This document shows positions 1 to 9,608 of a DNA stretch of 64,000 nt, piece after piece (positions within the stretch are counted from its first letter, which is position 1; each line of letters begins with the position of its first letter). The notes under the pieces are model-generated. The model saw nothing but the letters and a program-made list of their open reading frames with translations. It was not told the DNA's origin and made no database searches. The position numbers and the translations under genes are program-made. Origin of the DNA: Ewingella americana ATCC 33852. Its GTDB lineage: Bacteria; Pseudomonadota; Gammaproteobacteria; Enterobacterales; Enterobacteriaceae. The stretch spans positions 1-64,000 of the forward strand of contig NZ_JMPJ01000056.1 of NCBI RefSeq assembly GCF_000735345.1, written 5' to 3'.

Positions 1-16
1 GTCGCTGGCTGAATGG

Positions 17-167
17 CCGTGTTTCAGGGGCTTCCGTTCTCCACCGCAAAATGTCGCCGCTTAGGCGGTTCCTTCGCTTCAGGCTTCGAGCCATAGGTCT
101 CGAACCATTCGCTCAGCGTCATTTTTGACTGCGGTTTTGAGGCATTTCGACCGTGCCGTTTCAGGGA
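17..167 (+). repeat. Dispersed ~150 bp repeat, left inverted copy
   Basis: This block shares ordered cores with the reverse complement of about 837-1003. The shared cores are CGTGTTTCAG (18-27), CACCGCAAAATG followed by a CGCCGCTTAGGCGGT hairpin (43-69), GCGTCATTTTTGACTGCGGT (116-135) and CGTGCCGTTTCAG (152-164). The sequences between the cores have diverged. The two copies face each other across the gene at 201-725. I do not recognise a named family. The left boundary may lie outside the window. Confidence 0.75.
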
Positions 168-200
168 AGTGCTGTTCTGACCTTCAAACTGATGAAAAAA

Positions 201-725
201 TTACAGTAACTCCCACTCGCGCATCTGTTTTGCGATTTCTCTTGCCGAGGCAAGCCTGATTTTCGGCAGCGTCCATTGTGCAAACTGCTTCGTATAACGT
301 TTACGATTTTTCGGTGTGACGAAAATGATGTGATGGAACATGTCCCAGTTCAGGCTGTCTTTGCCCCCTTCCAGCGCGCCGTAGCGATGCTTTTCGAACA
401 ATGTCCGTTTGAGGTAGCGCACGACGCTTAATGCCGTGGAGACATCTAGCACAATAATACCTGTTGCTCTGGCGAGGCGCTGTGGCTGCAACTTCGAGTA
501 ATTACCGTCGATAACCCATCTTTCGCCAAGGATCTCTTCATCGTGAAGCGCAACGAATTCCTCCGTTGGCCGAGGTTGCCAATGAGTGTTGGGAAGATGA
601 TACAACCGGTCGAGATGAACAATCTTCAAATCCAACTTCTTGCCGATGGCGTCAGCAAGCGTTGATTTACCACTATTAGAAGGACCCAAAATACATATTC
701 GATGACCAAGATCAGACAGTTTCAT
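201..725 (-). CDS. P-loop NTPase, adenylate kinase / topology-modulation-protein-like (FlaR-type)
   Basis: A 174-residue cytoplasmic protein with a Walker A loop GPSNSGKST at residues 14-22, then an HLDRLYHLP segment and a WVIDGNYS motif. This set is typical of the small adenylate-kinase-like proteins annotated as topology modulation or FlaR-like. The substrate is unknown; a nucleoside or nucleotide kinase role is inferred from the fold. The ATG at 725 was preferred over an upstream in-frame start because GAGG lies about 6 bases before it and because the kinase fold begins directly with the beta strand of the P-loop. The gene stands alone between two inverted repeat copies, so it may be a mobile or recombining cargo gene. 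No promoter was recognised. Confidence 0.7.
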   Translation of the reverse strand: MKLSDLGHRICILGPSNSGKSTLADAIGKKLDLKIVHLDRLYHLPNTHWQPRPTEEFVALHDEEILGERWVIDGNYSKLQPQRLARATGIIVLDVSTALSVVRYLKRTLFEKHRYGALEGGKDSLNWDMFHHIIFVTPKNRKRYTKQFAQWTLPKIRLASAREIAKQMREWELL

Positions 726-836
726 GAGTACCTCAATGAGCAACCACCAAGCAAAAAGGGGCGGCATTATAAGCAACCCATTGCCAGCTTTCTACTTTGA
801 AATATAGAAGAGAAGAAAATCAACCTAAGCACGGGC

Positions 837-1003
837 TGACTGAAACGGCACGACGGAAAAGCCAATAGACCGCAGTCAAAAATGACGCCGAGGGAGAGGT
901 GAGAAACGACGAGCGGGGGTATGCGAGTGGGTCCGAACCCGAACTGAGGGCACCGCCTAAGCGGCGGCATTTTGCGGTGAACACCGAAGTTTCTGAAACA
1001 CGT
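837..1003 (-). repeat. Dispersed ~150 bp repeat, right inverted copy
   Basis: This is the inverted partner of the block at 17-167. Read on the minus strand it has the same ordered cores: CGTGTTTCAG (993-1002), CACCGCAAAATG with the CCGCCGCTTAGGCGGT hairpin (952-980), GCGTCATTTTTGACTGCGGT (869-888) and CGTGCCGTTTCAG (840-852). Short open frames that cross it in several phases look like artefacts of its base composition. Confidence 0.75.
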
Positions 1004-1044
1004 CCGCCCAACCAGCGGAGCGCGCAGTGAAAGAGTCCGGGGGT

Positions 1045-1097
1045 CCAGGGGGCGGTGGCGATAAGCCGCCCCCTGGTCGGTGTGGGCCGACGCCCAC
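1045..1097. other. Two strong GC hairpins downstream of cirA
   Basis: CCAGGGGGCGG (1045-1055) pairs perfectly with CCGCCCCCTGG (1066-1076). Immediately after it GTGGGC (1082-1087) pairs with GCCCAC (1092-1097). They lie 50-100 bases past the cirA stop codon and next to the right repeat copy. Neither is followed by a T tract on the minus strand, so they are not canonical intrinsic terminators. They may block 3' exonucleases or belong to the repeat. Confidence 0.5.
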
Positions 1098-1147
1098 GGT
1101 TTTGATGTTGAAGTTAAAACTTCACTGCAGGTCTGGGCAGCCGCCCA

Positions 1148-3121
1148 TCAAAACTTATAATCAACCGCCACAAAGTAGCGACGTCCATCCTCGTTATAAC
1201 TGTAAGCATCGCGATTCAAGTCTTTATCCAGCAGGTTCAGCACCCCGGCGCGGATCTTCACGGCTTTGTTCACTTTGTATGAGCCACCGGTATCCCACAT
1301 GGTATAACCGCCCGGCGTCGCGCCGTTGTCGCTCACGGTGCGGGTCTGGCCTTTCATGTTGGCAGTCAGATAGAGGTTCCAGTCCTCCTGCGGATCCCAG
1401 TCGAGGGTGGCGTTGGCGGTATGGAACGGCAGCGTGTTGAGTGGCTTGTTGCCGCCATTGCTCAAGTCGCGCCCGTCGTTGTAGGTGTAGTTAAGCTTCA
1501 GGCCAAAGGCTTCGCTTAGCGGCAGCTTCAACTCCGTTTCCAGGCCGCGGATACGTGCTTTGTTAACGTTGTAATATTTGAAAATCGGGTTGCCTGATTT
1601 ATCAAAACCGACAAAGTTACTGTAGCTTGGGGCCTGCGCGCGGTCGCGTGTGCGGTTGATGCCAATCATGTCGTCAACGTCGTTTTGGAACACCGTGGCG
1701 CTGGCGGTGACATCTTCCAAGATGCCCTCTTCGCCCGCGTAGTACAGGCCAAGCTCGACGCTTTCGCTGGTTTCAGGCTTGAGGTCCGGGTTACCGATGA
1801 TTTCACAGGCGCCGCGACAAGAAGCGCTGGTCCAGTCGGAGCTGAGTTGCAGCAGTGACGGAGCTTTGAACGCCGTGGCCCAGCCGCCTTTCACTGTGAC
1901 GGTGTCGGTGGCGTTATAGACCAGATAAGCACGCGGTGACCAGTTCACGCCGTAGTTTTCGTGGTCGTCCATGCGCACGCCGCCGGTGAAGGCCAGATTC
2001 TCAAACATCCGCCATTCATCTTCAATAAATATTGCGTACTGGTTGGCCTGAGTACTGCCGCTGCCGGAGAGATTAACGTTATCTTCCAGCTTGTCGTTGC
2101 GGTACTCGCCGCCGAGGGTGAATAGCTGATTGATTTCGCCCAGTGGCACGACAACTTTGCCGTCCAGCGAGTTGTTTTTCGAAGTAATGGTGTCGCTGTT
2201 TTTATTCTCGATATTTTCGCCGTAGAAACGCAATTCGGTATTAGCCCAGCCCCAGCGGCCATTATGTCCCAGCGAGTAGTTCTCGCGCTCCATACGGTTT
2301 TTATCCAGCGTGTCGGAATCGCGATCCTGACGGTTGAAACCGTAACCAAAGGTCAGGTCCTGATTGTCTTTCGGCGTCAGCGTGAATTCAGCATTGGCAT
2401 TGCGCATGGTGTAACCCTCAATACGCGGCAAATCACCTGAACCACTGGCGGAATCCTTCTGGTCTTTCTCACGTTTTCCCAACGCGCCGTAGACTTTCAC
2501 TCCAAGCAGGTCGTCGATTATCGGGCCGCTGGTGAAGAAGTTGCCGTTGTAGCTATCGCCGCGATCGCGGTGCTCCTGCACGGTGGTGTCTGCGCTTAAG
2601 GTGCCGTGCCAGGCTTTGCCGACTTTACGGGTGATGATGTTGACTACTCCGCCCAGCGCGTCGGAGCCGTAAAGTGAAGACATCGGTCCGCGCACCACTT
2701 CGATGCGTTCGATAGACTCGGCGGGGATCCAGCTGAGATCAAAATCGTTATGGCGGAATACGGCGTTGCGTGAGTTAACGCGTTTGCCGTCGACCAAAAT
2801 CAGCGTGTAGCTGCTGCTCAAGCCGCGAATACTGACGCCCTGACGGTTGTCGCCTTCGCTGGTGAGCTGCACGCCCGGCACGTCTTTCAAGACATCTTTC
2901 AGGTTTTGTACCGGCTTTTTATTCAACTCATCGTGGGTGATGACGCTGATACTGGCGGGAGCATCTTTGAGGTTTTGTTGCACCGAAGAGGCGGTAACGA
3001 CTATCTGATCCTCGTTATCCTTTGCCTCTTTGGCGTCTTCGGCAAACACCGGAAACGCGGCGGTGAACAGCTGTGCGAATAATCCGGCCTTCATTGCCGG
3101 TGTCCATGTAACCTTGACCAT
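1148..3121 (-). CDS. cirA: Catecholate siderophore / colicin I receptor, TonB-dependent
   Basis: A 657-residue outer-membrane beta-barrel receptor that imports ferric catecholates (dihydroxybenzoylserine-type siderophores) using TonB. A signal peptide ends near residue 27 (PVFA). A TonB box, DQIVVTAS, sits near residues 38-45. The plug carries [39 protein letters not shown] and VNIITRK. The barrel ends in the expected C-terminal Phe (VDYKF). The match to E. coli CirA is close along the whole length, including [16 protein letters not shown], and the E. coli protein is 663 residues. GGAGA precedes the ATG by about 9 bases. It lies 310 bases downstream of, and on the same strand as, an iron ABC operon. 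I saw no clear Fur box directly upstream. Confidence 0.93.
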   Translation of the reverse strand: MVKVTWTPAMKAGLFAQLFTAAFPVFAEDAKEAKDNEDQIVVTASSVQQNLKDAPASISVITHDELNKKPVQNLKDVLKDVPGVQLTSEGDNRQGVSIRGLSSSYTLILVDGKRVNSRNAVFRHNDFDLSWIPAESIERIEVVRGPMSSLYGSDALGGVVNIITRKVGKAWHGTLSADTTVQEHRDRGDSYNGNFFTSGPIIDDLLGVKVYGALGKREKDQKDSASGSGDLPRIEGYTMRNANAEFTLTPKDNQDLTFGYGFNRQDRDSDTLDKNRMERENYSLGHNGRWGWANTELRFYGENIENKNSDTITSKNNSLDGKVVVPLGEINQLFTLGGEYRNDKLEDNVNLSGSGSTQANQYAIFIEDEWRMFENLAFTGGVRMDDHENYGVNWSPRAYLVYNATDTVTVKGGWATAFKAPSLLQLSSDWTSASCRGACEIIGNPDLKPETSESVELGLYYAGEEGILEDVTASATVFQNDVDDMIGINRTRDRAQAPSYSNFVGFDKSGNPIFKYYNVNKARIRGLETELKLPLSEAFGLKLNYTYNDGRDLSNGGNKPLNTLPFHTANATLDWDPQEDWNLYLTANMKGQTRTVSDNGATPGGYTMWDTGGSYKVNKAVKIRAGVLNLLDKDLNRDAYSYNEDGRRYFVAVDYKF

Positions 3122-3302
3122 GTTGCATTCTCTCCATGAGATAAAATAACAAGCGAACTTGTTAAAAAGCCAATATCGCCGGATGACAGGCGCGGGTGTG
3201 CCGCCCGGGATAGAGGATTGTTATTTGGTTAGGCTCACAAATTGAAGGTTGAAACATCAGGCCACTACTTTGGCGGCCTGATTATTTATAAAAAAACTGC
3301 AC

Positions 3303-3431
<129 letters not shown>

Positions 3432-4271
3432 TTAGATGGAGGGAGCGCTGACTAACCCATCAATCAAGATTTGCGGCGTTCCCTGCGAGCAGCGCTCGAT
3501 GCGCCCGCGCACGCCATAGACGCGCGCCAGACTGTCTGGCGTGATCACCTCTTCAGGCTCGCCATCGGCAATCAGATTGCCGTCTTTCAGCATCAATACG
3601 CGATCGCCGTGGCGCAGCGCGATGTTAATGTCATGCACCACCACGACGGTGACGATGTTGCGTTTTTGCGTCTCTTTGCGCACTAAGTCCATCACGTGGA
3701 ATTGGTAGTTCAAGTCCAGTGCTGACAAAGGCTCATCGAGCAGCAGCAGCGACGGTTGGCGAATCAGCGACTGCGCCAGACCCACCAGCTGTTTCTGGCC
3801 ACCTGAGAGCTGGTCGAGGTAGCTCAGGGCCAGATGTTCAATGCCCAGTTGCTGCAACAGTGTCATTACCTGCTCGGTGGTTTCCGCCTGTTTGCTATTA
3901 CTGCCCGAGGCGCGTTGAGCCACAATGATCGACTCCAGCACGTGCAGATGCACACCCGCAGGCAGCGACTGAGGCAGATAGACCACCTGCTCGGCGCGAC
4001 GGGCGAAAGGCATTGGCATCAGGTCGTGTCCGTCGAGGATCAACTGCCCTTCGGCGCGATTCAACCCAGCCAGCGAGCGCAATAGCGTGGATTTGCCACT
4101 GCCGTTTGGCCCCAGCAGCACGGTGATTTTTCCCCGTGGCAGCATGGGCACGTTCAGGTCACTGATCACCAGACGTTTCGGGTAGCCCGCTTTAAAACCA
4201 CGGATTTGCAGCCCTTGGGTGGCTGAATTCAAGTCAGTTTTTGCAGCAAATTCTAAAGTGGTGTCAGACAT
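3432..4271 (-). CDS. Iron/siderophore ABC transporter, ATP-binding protein (FecE/FepC-like)
   Basis: A 279-residue ATPase for an iron-siderophore importer. It has Walker A GPNGSGKST (54-62), signature LSGGQ (155-159), Walker B LLLLDEP (175-181) and the H-loop His near 213 (VVHDINIA), all intact. The start ATG overlaps the permease stop as TGATG at 4269-4273, so the two are translationally coupled. The C-terminal extension after about residue 250 is normal for FecE-type ATPases. Its stop codon directly abuts the ERIC element. The substrate is not shown by sequence; adjacency to cirA and the Fur box upstream of the operon favour a ferric siderophore. Confidence 0.85.
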   Translation of the reverse strand: MSDTTLEFAAKTDLNSATQGLQIRGFKAGYPKRLVISDLNVPMLPRGKITVLLGPNGSGKSTLLRSLAGLNRAEGQLILDGHDLMPMPFARRAEQVVYLPQSLPAGVHLHVLESIIVAQRASGSNSKQAETTEQVMTLLQQLGIEHLALSYLDQLSGGQKQLVGLAQSLIRQPSLLLLDEPLSALDLNYQFHVMDLVRKETQKRNIVTVVVVHDINIALRHGDRVLMLKDGNLIADGEPEEVITPDSLARVYGVRGRIERCSQGTPQILIDGLVSAPSI

Positions 4272-5365
4272 CAGACGTTCCCCCGATGACGCAGAATAAT
4301 ACTCAGGAAGAACGGCACGCCAACCAGAGAAGTCACAATACCTACCGGAATAATGACGCCCGGTACCAGATTTTTCGAGGCAACGGAAGCCATCGACAGC
4401 ACCAGAGCACCAATCAGCGCACTGGCTGGCAGGTAGAAGCGATGATCCTCACCGAACATCAGGCGGGCGATGTGTGGCGCAACCAGACCGATAAAGCCGA
4501 TTGGGCCGACGAAAGCCACCGCCAGCGCGGAAAGAATACTAATACGGAGCAGCGTACCGAGGCGCAGACGGCGCACGTCGATACCAAAGCTGATAGCGCG
4601 GTCTTCGCCGAGACGCAGCGCGGTCAGCTTCCACGCGCTCATCATCGACCAAGGCAGCAGTACAAAGAAGGCCAGCAGCATCACTCCGAGCTTGACCCAC
4701 GAGGCGCGCGCCAGACTGCCCATGGTCCAGAACACCAGACCTTGCAGCGTATCTTCGGTGGCAATGAACTGCATCAATGAGACTAAGGCGTTGAAAGTAA
4801 AGACCAGTGCGATACCGAACAGCACCACGCCGGAGCTGGCAACTCGCGTCCAGCGCGTGATGCCGTCGAGCATTAATGCGGCGAGTAAGGCGAAGATGAA
4901 GGCGTTAGCCGAGATAAACCACTGATCCGGCACTCCCGGAATACCAATACCCAGCACAATCGCCAGCGCGGCACCGAAGGCCGCCGCCGAGGAGACGCCG
5001 AGGGTAAATGGCGACGCCAGCGGGTTATTAAGGATAGTCTGCATCTCTGCCCCGGCGAGGCCGAGCGACATGCCCACCGCGATAGCCATCAAGGCATAAG
5101 GCAGGCGGATATCCCAAACAATAACGCGAGTACCGGCATCAGCAGACGCCGAATCAAACAGCGTCTGCCAAAGTGTACCGAGCGACAACCCCGATGGCCC
5201 CATAACGAAGTCGATAAGCAGCGAGGCGACAATCGCCAGCACCAGCACCAACATGATTAATAGACGGCGACGGACAATATTTTGATAGCGTCCCATCACG
5301 CTGCCATCAGCCTGCGGGCTGGTATTCAGCAAGGGATCGGTAGTTGCGCTCATGTTTCTAGACAT
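4271..5365 (-). CDS. FecCD-family iron ABC transporter permease
   Basis: A 364-residue inner-membrane permease with a soluble N-terminal stretch of about 30 residues and about ten hydrophobic segments. Family hallmarks include RLPYALMAIAVGMSLGLAGAEMQ, NNPLASPFTLGVSSAAAFG, GFIGLVAPHIAR and the C-terminal IPVGIVTSLVGVPFFL. It is a single permease gene, so it presumably works as a homodimer with the ATPase downstream (TGATG overlap) and the binding protein upstream (34 bases away). The start at 5365 has only a weak GAG ahead of it; an in-frame ATG at 5353 is an alternative. Confidence 0.87.
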   Translation of the reverse strand: MSRNMSATTDPLLNTSPQADGSVMGRYQNIVRRRLLIMLVLVLAIVASLLIDFVMGPSGLSLGTLWQTLFDSASADAGTRVIVWDIRLPYALMAIAVGMSLGLAGAEMQTILNNPLASPFTLGVSSAAAFGAALAIVLGIGIPGVPDQWFISANAFIFALLAALMLDGITRWTRVASSGVVLFGIALVFTFNALVSLMQFIATEDTLQGLVFWTMGSLARASWVKLGVMLLAFFVLLPWSMMSAWKLTALRLGEDRAISFGIDVRRLRLGTLLRISILSALAVAFVGPIGFIGLVAPHIARLMFGEDHRFYLPASALIGALVLSMASVASKNLVPGVIIPVGIVTSLVGVPFFLSIILRHRGNV

Positions 5366-5399
5366 CTCAGTGATTTATAAATCTCAAACGTGCAGCAGC

Positions 5400-6566
5400 T
5401 TACTGCCCGCTTTCCTGTTTTTTGGCTTCAGTCCAGTAGGTGCCAGAAGGCTCTACCGCCAAAAACTGTTGGTACATCTGTTTCATGGTCTGCTCAGGGT
5501 CTAAATCAGCAAACTTCTGCGGATAGAACCACTTAGCAAACGCCTGCACCGCCAACATGTTGTACGGTGAGTTGTAATAATTGTGCCAAATCCCGAAGCT
5601 ATGGCCCTCTTCAACCGCCTTCAAGGTGGAAATCCCCTTGCGTTGCAGCAGCGGCGTGAAGCTCGCCTGCGCCTGCTGTGGCGTCACCTGCGCGCCCAGA
5701 ACTAGACTGGTTGGCACCGAGGTGTCTCCGTCTTTCGCCGGCGCACGGCCACCGCTGGCAATATAGATGTCAGGCTGGGAAGCGATCACTTTTTCCAGAT
5801 TGACCTGCCCCAGCGGGCCGGGCAGCAACGGTTTGGAAATGTTAACGCCACCGGCTAAATCGATAAAGTCGCCCATATTGCCATTTCCGGCGGAGCGGCA
5901 GCATTCATCGGTGGTCGAGGCTCGCAGTTCAATAAACACTTTCGGCTTATTTTCTTCACTCACCTTGCTGGTGACATCCGTTACACGCTTGATATTGTTG
6001 CGATAAAACTGGATGTAATCCTGCGCCTGCTTCTCTCGGTTGAGCACTTTACCCAGTAATTCCATACTTGGCAGAGTATTTTTCAGCGGCGAGGTGCGGA
6101 AATCAATAAACACCACCGGCACGCCCGCTTTCTCAAGCTGGCCAACTAACTCGCTGCTGCGGCCGGGGCCGTGTCCAGCAAGGCCAAAGATGGCGATATC
6201 AGGACGCAGCGTCAGCACCTTCTCCGGGCTGATACTGTCAGCCGTCGTGGTGCCAATCAGCGGTATTTTATCAATTTGCGGAAACTTCTCGCGATACACC
6301 GCATAGGTTTGAGGATCCAGTTTACGGAAATCCCCCTGCCAGCCGACGATGCGGTCAAAGGGCTTCTGCCCTTCCAACAAAGAGACCGCGTAAAACAGAC
6401 GGCCTTCGCCCAAAACAATGCGCTGTACGTTATCCGGCACGGTCACGGTTCGACCCGCAATATCTGTTACGGTAACCGCTAATGCCTGTGTGCTGCAAAG
6501 CCCTAAAATCAGGCTTACCACAGCGCCCTTCACTCCTGTAAAACGACATTTATCCTGCATAATCAT
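5400..6566 (-). CDS. Iron/siderophore ABC transporter periplasmic binding protein
   Basis: A 388-residue class III substrate-binding protein. A signal peptide covers about residues 1-30 (cleavage after QALA), followed by VTDIAGRTVTVPDNVQRIVL, the usual opening of FepB/BtuF-type proteins. Internal landmarks are ISPEKVLTLRPDIAI and NLEKVIASQPDIYIASGG. Cys-Cys in TTDECCRS is unusual for the family and might form a disulfide. It is the first gene of a three-gene operon and has a Fur box 54-66 bases upstream. ATG at 6560 is an alternative start with a better-spaced AAGAAG. The exact ferric ligand is unknown. Confidence 0.85.
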   Translation of the reverse strand: MIMQDKCRFTGVKGAVVSLILGLCSTQALAVTVTDIAGRTVTVPDNVQRIVLGEGRLFYAVSLLEGQKPFDRIVGWQGDFRKLDPQTYAVYREKFPQIDKIPLIGTTTADSISPEKVLTLRPDIAIFGLAGHGPGRSSELVGQLEKAGVPVVFIDFRTSPLKNTLPSMELLGKVLNREKQAQDYIQFYRNNIKRVTDVTSKVSEENKPKVFIELRASTTDECCRSAGNGNMGDFIDLAGGVNISKPLLPGPLGQVNLEKVIASQPDIYIASGGRAPAKDGDTSVPTSLVLGAQVTPQQAQASFTPLLQRKGISTLKAVEEGHSFGIWHNYYNSPYNMLAVQAFAKWFYPQKFADLDPEQTMKQMYQQFLAVEPSGTYWTEAKKQESGQ

Positions 6567-6619
6567 CTTCTTGCAATTCCTTTACGTTTCCCTGAAGAGG
6601 GCATAACAATAATGGAAAC

Positions 6620-6632
6620 GATAATAATTATC
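6620..6632. promoter_or_regulatory. Fur box (6-1-6 type) for the iron ABC operon
   Basis: GATAATAATTATC is a perfect GATAAT-N-ATTATC palindrome, the classic 6-1-6 Fur recognition element. It is flanked by AAC and AATG and lies about 54 bases upstream of the binding-protein gene start. It predicts iron repression of the operon, possibly reading through to cirA. Confidence 0.85.
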
Positions 6633-6733
6633 AATGCGATATGCAGAAGCTATTAAGACTACAGGATGTTCTGGCCGGAAAAAATCAATCGCAGGTAACA
6701 AAGCGTTAACCTGTACTACTAAAGGCTTCTCGA

Positions 6734-6763
6734 TAAAAAAAGGCAGAGCCTAAGCCCTGCCTT
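6734..6763 (-). terminator. Intrinsic terminator of lysP
   Basis: On the minus strand AAGGCAG and CTGCCTT form a stem with a GC-rich inner extension, followed by a run of six or more T. It begins 24 bases after the lysP stop codon. Confidence 0.85.
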
Positions 6764-6787
6764 GTTCATATATTGCTGTTTTATCGA

Positions 6788-8266
6788 TTATTTATCTTGG
6801 TGCTCAGGGAATTCCATTTCGCTGTACTTGACGACTTTGGTTCCGCGAGTCCACTTGTAACCGAACCAGATGATCAGGAACAGCGGCAGGCCGATATAAG
6901 TCGCCGCCACGCCGTACCAGTCAATGGTGTCTTTCAGGAACGCCTGATAGTTCTGGCCCAAAGTAATAATCAGGCACAGCACGAAGGCGAAAATCGGGCC
7001 GAACGGGAAGAAGCCGGACAGATAAGGCAAGTCCTTCAGGTCACGCCCCTGCGACACATAGCCGCGACGGAAGCGATAGTGACTGATAGCAATCCCCAAC
7101 CACGCGATGAAGCCGGTCATGCCCGAGGTGTTCAGCAGCCACAGGTAAACCGTTTGGTTACCAAACATGGAGCTTAAGAAGCACAGAGCCGCCACCACCG
7201 TAGTGGCATAGAGCGCGTTGCGCGGTACGCCGCCTTTGGACAGCTTGGCAAAAATACGCGGCGCTTTGCCTTCCGAGGCCAAGGTAAACAGCATGCGCGT
7301 TGAGGCGTACATGCCCGAGTTACCCGCCGACAGTACGGCAGTCAGGATCACGGCATTCATTACCGCAGCCGCTGACAGCAGGCCAGCATTGCGGAACACC
7401 AGCGTGAACGGGCTGACGCTAATATCGCCGACTTCATTGCGCAGCAGGTTCGGGTCGGTGTAAGGGATGATCAGGCTGATCACCAGAATCGCCAGAATAT
7501 AGAACAGCAGGATACGCCAGAACACCTGACGCACGGCGCGTGGGATGTTTTTGCCCGGATTTTCAGACTCTCCGGCAGCAACGCCAATCAGCTCGGTCCC
7601 TTGGAAGGAGAAGCCGACTATCATCGCCACGCCAATCATCGAAGCAAAGCCCCCGGCAAACGGCGCGTCGCCAATCGCCCAGTTGTGCCAACCCGCGCTT
7701 TCGCCACCGCGCATAATGCCGGTGATCATCAGCACGCCGACGATGATGAAGATGATCACCGTGACCACTTTGATCAGCGAGAACCAGTATTCTGCTTCAC
7801 CAAAACCGCGCACGGAGATGTAGTTCAGCAAGAAGATCAGGCCGAGGAACAAGGCGCTCCAAATCCAGCCCGGCGTGTCGGGGAACCAGTAGTTCATCAC
7901 CAGTTGAGAAGCCACGAGGTCAACGGCGATGGTCACCGCCCAGTTGTACCAGTAGTTCCAGCCAAGGGCGAAACCAAAGCCCTCTTCGACATATTTCGAA
8001 CCGTAGGTTGAGAAGGAGCCGGAAACCGGCATAAAGGCCGCCAGTTCGCCAAGGCTGGTCATCAGGAAGTAGACCATGATGCCGATTAACGCGTAGGAGA
8101 GCAGCGCTCCGCCCGGCCCTGCCTGTGAAACCGTCGCCCCAGAAGCAACAAATAAACCAGTACCGATTGAACCGCCAATGGCGATCATAGTTAAGTGGCG
8201 GGCTTTTAGCTCGCGACGCAGTCCAGACGGTGCTGGCTGCGAATTTTTAGTCGATGGTTGAGCCAT
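6788..8266 (-). CDS. lysP: Lysine-specific permease
   Basis: A 492-residue amino acid/proton symporter of the APC superfamily in the inner membrane, with about 12 hydrophobic segments. It matches E. coli LysP (489 residues) almost continuously: LRRELKARHLTMIAIGGSIG, GNSGMYASTRML, YLWLLNTSGMTGFIAWLG and ISHYRFRRGY. The ATG at 8266 was chosen over a longer frame because AGGG lies 8 bases ahead and because the family has no such N-terminal extension. In E. coli LysP also acts as a co-sensor for CadC; no cad genes are visible here. The gene keeps its E. coli neighbour yeiE, but cirA is separated from it by the ABC operon. Confidence 0.93.
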   Translation of the reverse strand: MAQPSTKNSQPAPSGLRRELKARHLTMIAIGGSIGTGLFVASGATVSQAGPGGALLSYALIGIMVYFLMTSLGELAAFMPVSGSFSTYGSKYVEEGFGFALGWNYWYNWAVTIAVDLVASQLVMNYWFPDTPGWIWSALFLGLIFLLNYISVRGFGEAEYWFSLIKVVTVIIFIIVGVLMITGIMRGGESAGWHNWAIGDAPFAGGFASMIGVAMIVGFSFQGTELIGVAAGESENPGKNIPRAVRQVFWRILLFYILAILVISLIIPYTDPNLLRNEVGDISVSPFTLVFRNAGLLSAAAVMNAVILTAVLSAGNSGMYASTRMLFTLASEGKAPRIFAKLSKGGVPRNALYATTVVAALCFLSSMFGNQTVYLWLLNTSGMTGFIAWLGIAISHYRFRRGYVSQGRDLKDLPYLSGFFPFGPIFAFVLCLIITLGQNYQAFLKDTIDWYGVAATYIGLPLFLIIWFGYKWTRGTKVVKYSEMEFPEHQDK

Positions 8267-8403
8267 TTTTGCCCTGTTTAAGCTGTTATTTGAAATTTTA
8301 CGCGCGGATTGTAGCAAAACGTGACTGTCTGAATAGCAGGAACGACCTGTTATAAGACACCTTCATAATAGCTTATGGATCATTAGCAAAACCTTGGGGG
8401 TAA

Positions 8404-8445
8404 TACGTCAAGTTGCAGGGTTATTCCCCCTGCAACTCGAAGTAT
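8404..8445. repeat. ERIC remnant: terminal arms only
   Basis: TACGTCAAGTTGCAGGG and CCCCTGCAACTCGAAGTAT are the two ends of an ERIC element brought together with the ~85 bp centre missing. They form a near-perfect hairpin 9 bases after the yeiE stop codon and before the lysP leader. As RNA from the minus strand it could terminate or stabilise the yeiE transcript, although there is no long T tract. Confidence 0.7.
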
Positions 8446-8453
8446 CTCACTCT

Positions 8454-9326
8454 TTATAAAGGGTCTTTACAGTAATCGAGGAAACGCGATAAGGCGTTGG
8501 AGATATGTTTCTGGCGGTGATGAATCAGGTACAGCTTGCGCACCAAGGGCGGAATTGGCAGGTGAATTTCCACCAAAGTACCACTGGTCAATTGCTCCGC
8601 GACCACCCGGCGAGATAAACAACTGATACCGATTCCATGGCGAACCGCGTGTTTGATTGCCTCGGAGTTACCCAGCTCCATCACCAGATTGAAGTCTGGC
8701 ATTTGCGGCAGCAGCAGGTGGTCGAGCACCTCCCGCGTGCCGGAGCCGCGCTCGCGCAGGATCCAAGGCTCCTGAGCCAGCATCTCCATGGTGACGTTTT
8801 TCCCCGCCAGCGGATTGGCAGGGGCGCAGAACACCACCAGTTGGTCATCCAGCCAAGGCTGGGTCAGCAGCTCTGGCATGGTGCATGGCCCTTCAATCAG
8901 GCCGAGGTCAACGCGAAATTCCGCCACCGCGTTAATCACGTCATTGGTATTGCCGACATTCAATTCCAGCGGCGTCGCGGGAAAATCCAGCCGGTAGTTG
9001 GCAATCATCCCCGGCAGCATATAGTTGCCGATGGTGCTACTGGCACCGATGCGCAGCGAACCATTGTCTTTACTGAACAATCGCTCTATTTCTGCCGCCT
9101 GCTCCAGCAAAGCCAAGGCTTTAGGATAAAGCAGACGCCCATGCTCGTTAATCACCAGTCGTTTCCCCACACGGTCAAACAACTGGACGCCGAGCTGCCC
9201 TTCGATATCCGCCAGTGCTGCACTAACCGCAGATTGCGATAGCGACAGAACAATTGATGCCTGCGTCGTCGATCCGCTTTTCAACACTTCGGCAAATACT
9301 TCAAGTTGTCGCAATGTAATGTGCAT
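8454..9326 (-). CDS. yeiE: LysR-family transcriptional regulator YeiE
   Basis: A 290-residue LysR-type regulator. The N-terminal winged helix-turn-helix (about 1-60) is nearly identical to E. coli Yei[21 protein letters not shown] and SQSAVSAAL. The effector domain contains [28 protein letters not shown] and [20 protein letters not shown]. YeiE has been linked to iron and sulfite responses in enterobacteria; which targets it controls here is not shown. It is divergent from yeiH across a 282 bp AT-rich region (9327-9608) that should contain both promoters. It lies upstream of lysP on the same strand. Confidence 0.9.
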   Translation of the reverse strand: MHITLRQLEVFAEVLKSGSTTQASIVLSLSQSAVSAALADIEGQLGVQLFDRVGKRLVINEHGRLLYPKALALLEQAAEIERLFSKDNGSLRIGASSTIGNYMLPGMIANYRLDFPATPLELNVGNTNDVINAVAEFRVDLGLIEGPCTMPELLTQPWLDDQLVVFCAPANPLAGKNVTMEMLAQEPWILRERGSGTREVLDHLLLPQMPDFNLVMELGNSEAIKHAVRHGIGISCLSRRVVAEQLTSGTLVEIHLPIPPLVRKLYLIHHRQKHISNALSRFLDYCKDPL

Positions 9327-9608
9327 AAATGGTTATCCGTCACGCGAGCCACTTCGCCCGCGTTTTGTGTTGCTCATCAGAGGTTTTCTTAGTTTCAAAA
9401 GTGCGAATCGCAGAATGAACCATTAAAATCCGGCCTCATTCCTTTGGTTTCGTTTAAGTATAGCCGCAATGCACCTGTCAATCATGCTGAGCAACAGTTG
9501 CCGCATTCTATACCGCTTTTAGCGATAGGTTATAAAGTTATAATCAATTTCTTTTTTATATAAGCCGCAGTTAGTCTTATCTCAGGAATCACTGAGAAGG
9601 CCAACACC

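Noticed and set aside
1045-1097. Intrinsic terminator of cirA
   Set aside because: The hairpins are strong, but no T tract follows on the minus strand.
1027-1440. A 137-codon plus-strand frame over the hairpins and the end of cirA
   Set aside because: Composition is Pro/Gly/Arg/Cys-rich, as expected for the reverse of GC-rich repeats and cirA; no start signal.
3122-3302. A Fur box directly upstream of cirA
   Set aside because: GATAAAATAAC near 3140 only weakly resembles a Fur site, so it was not annotated.
8267-8403. Lysine riboswitch upstream of lysP
   Set aside because: The leader is short and lacks the conserved multi-helix junction of that riboswitch.
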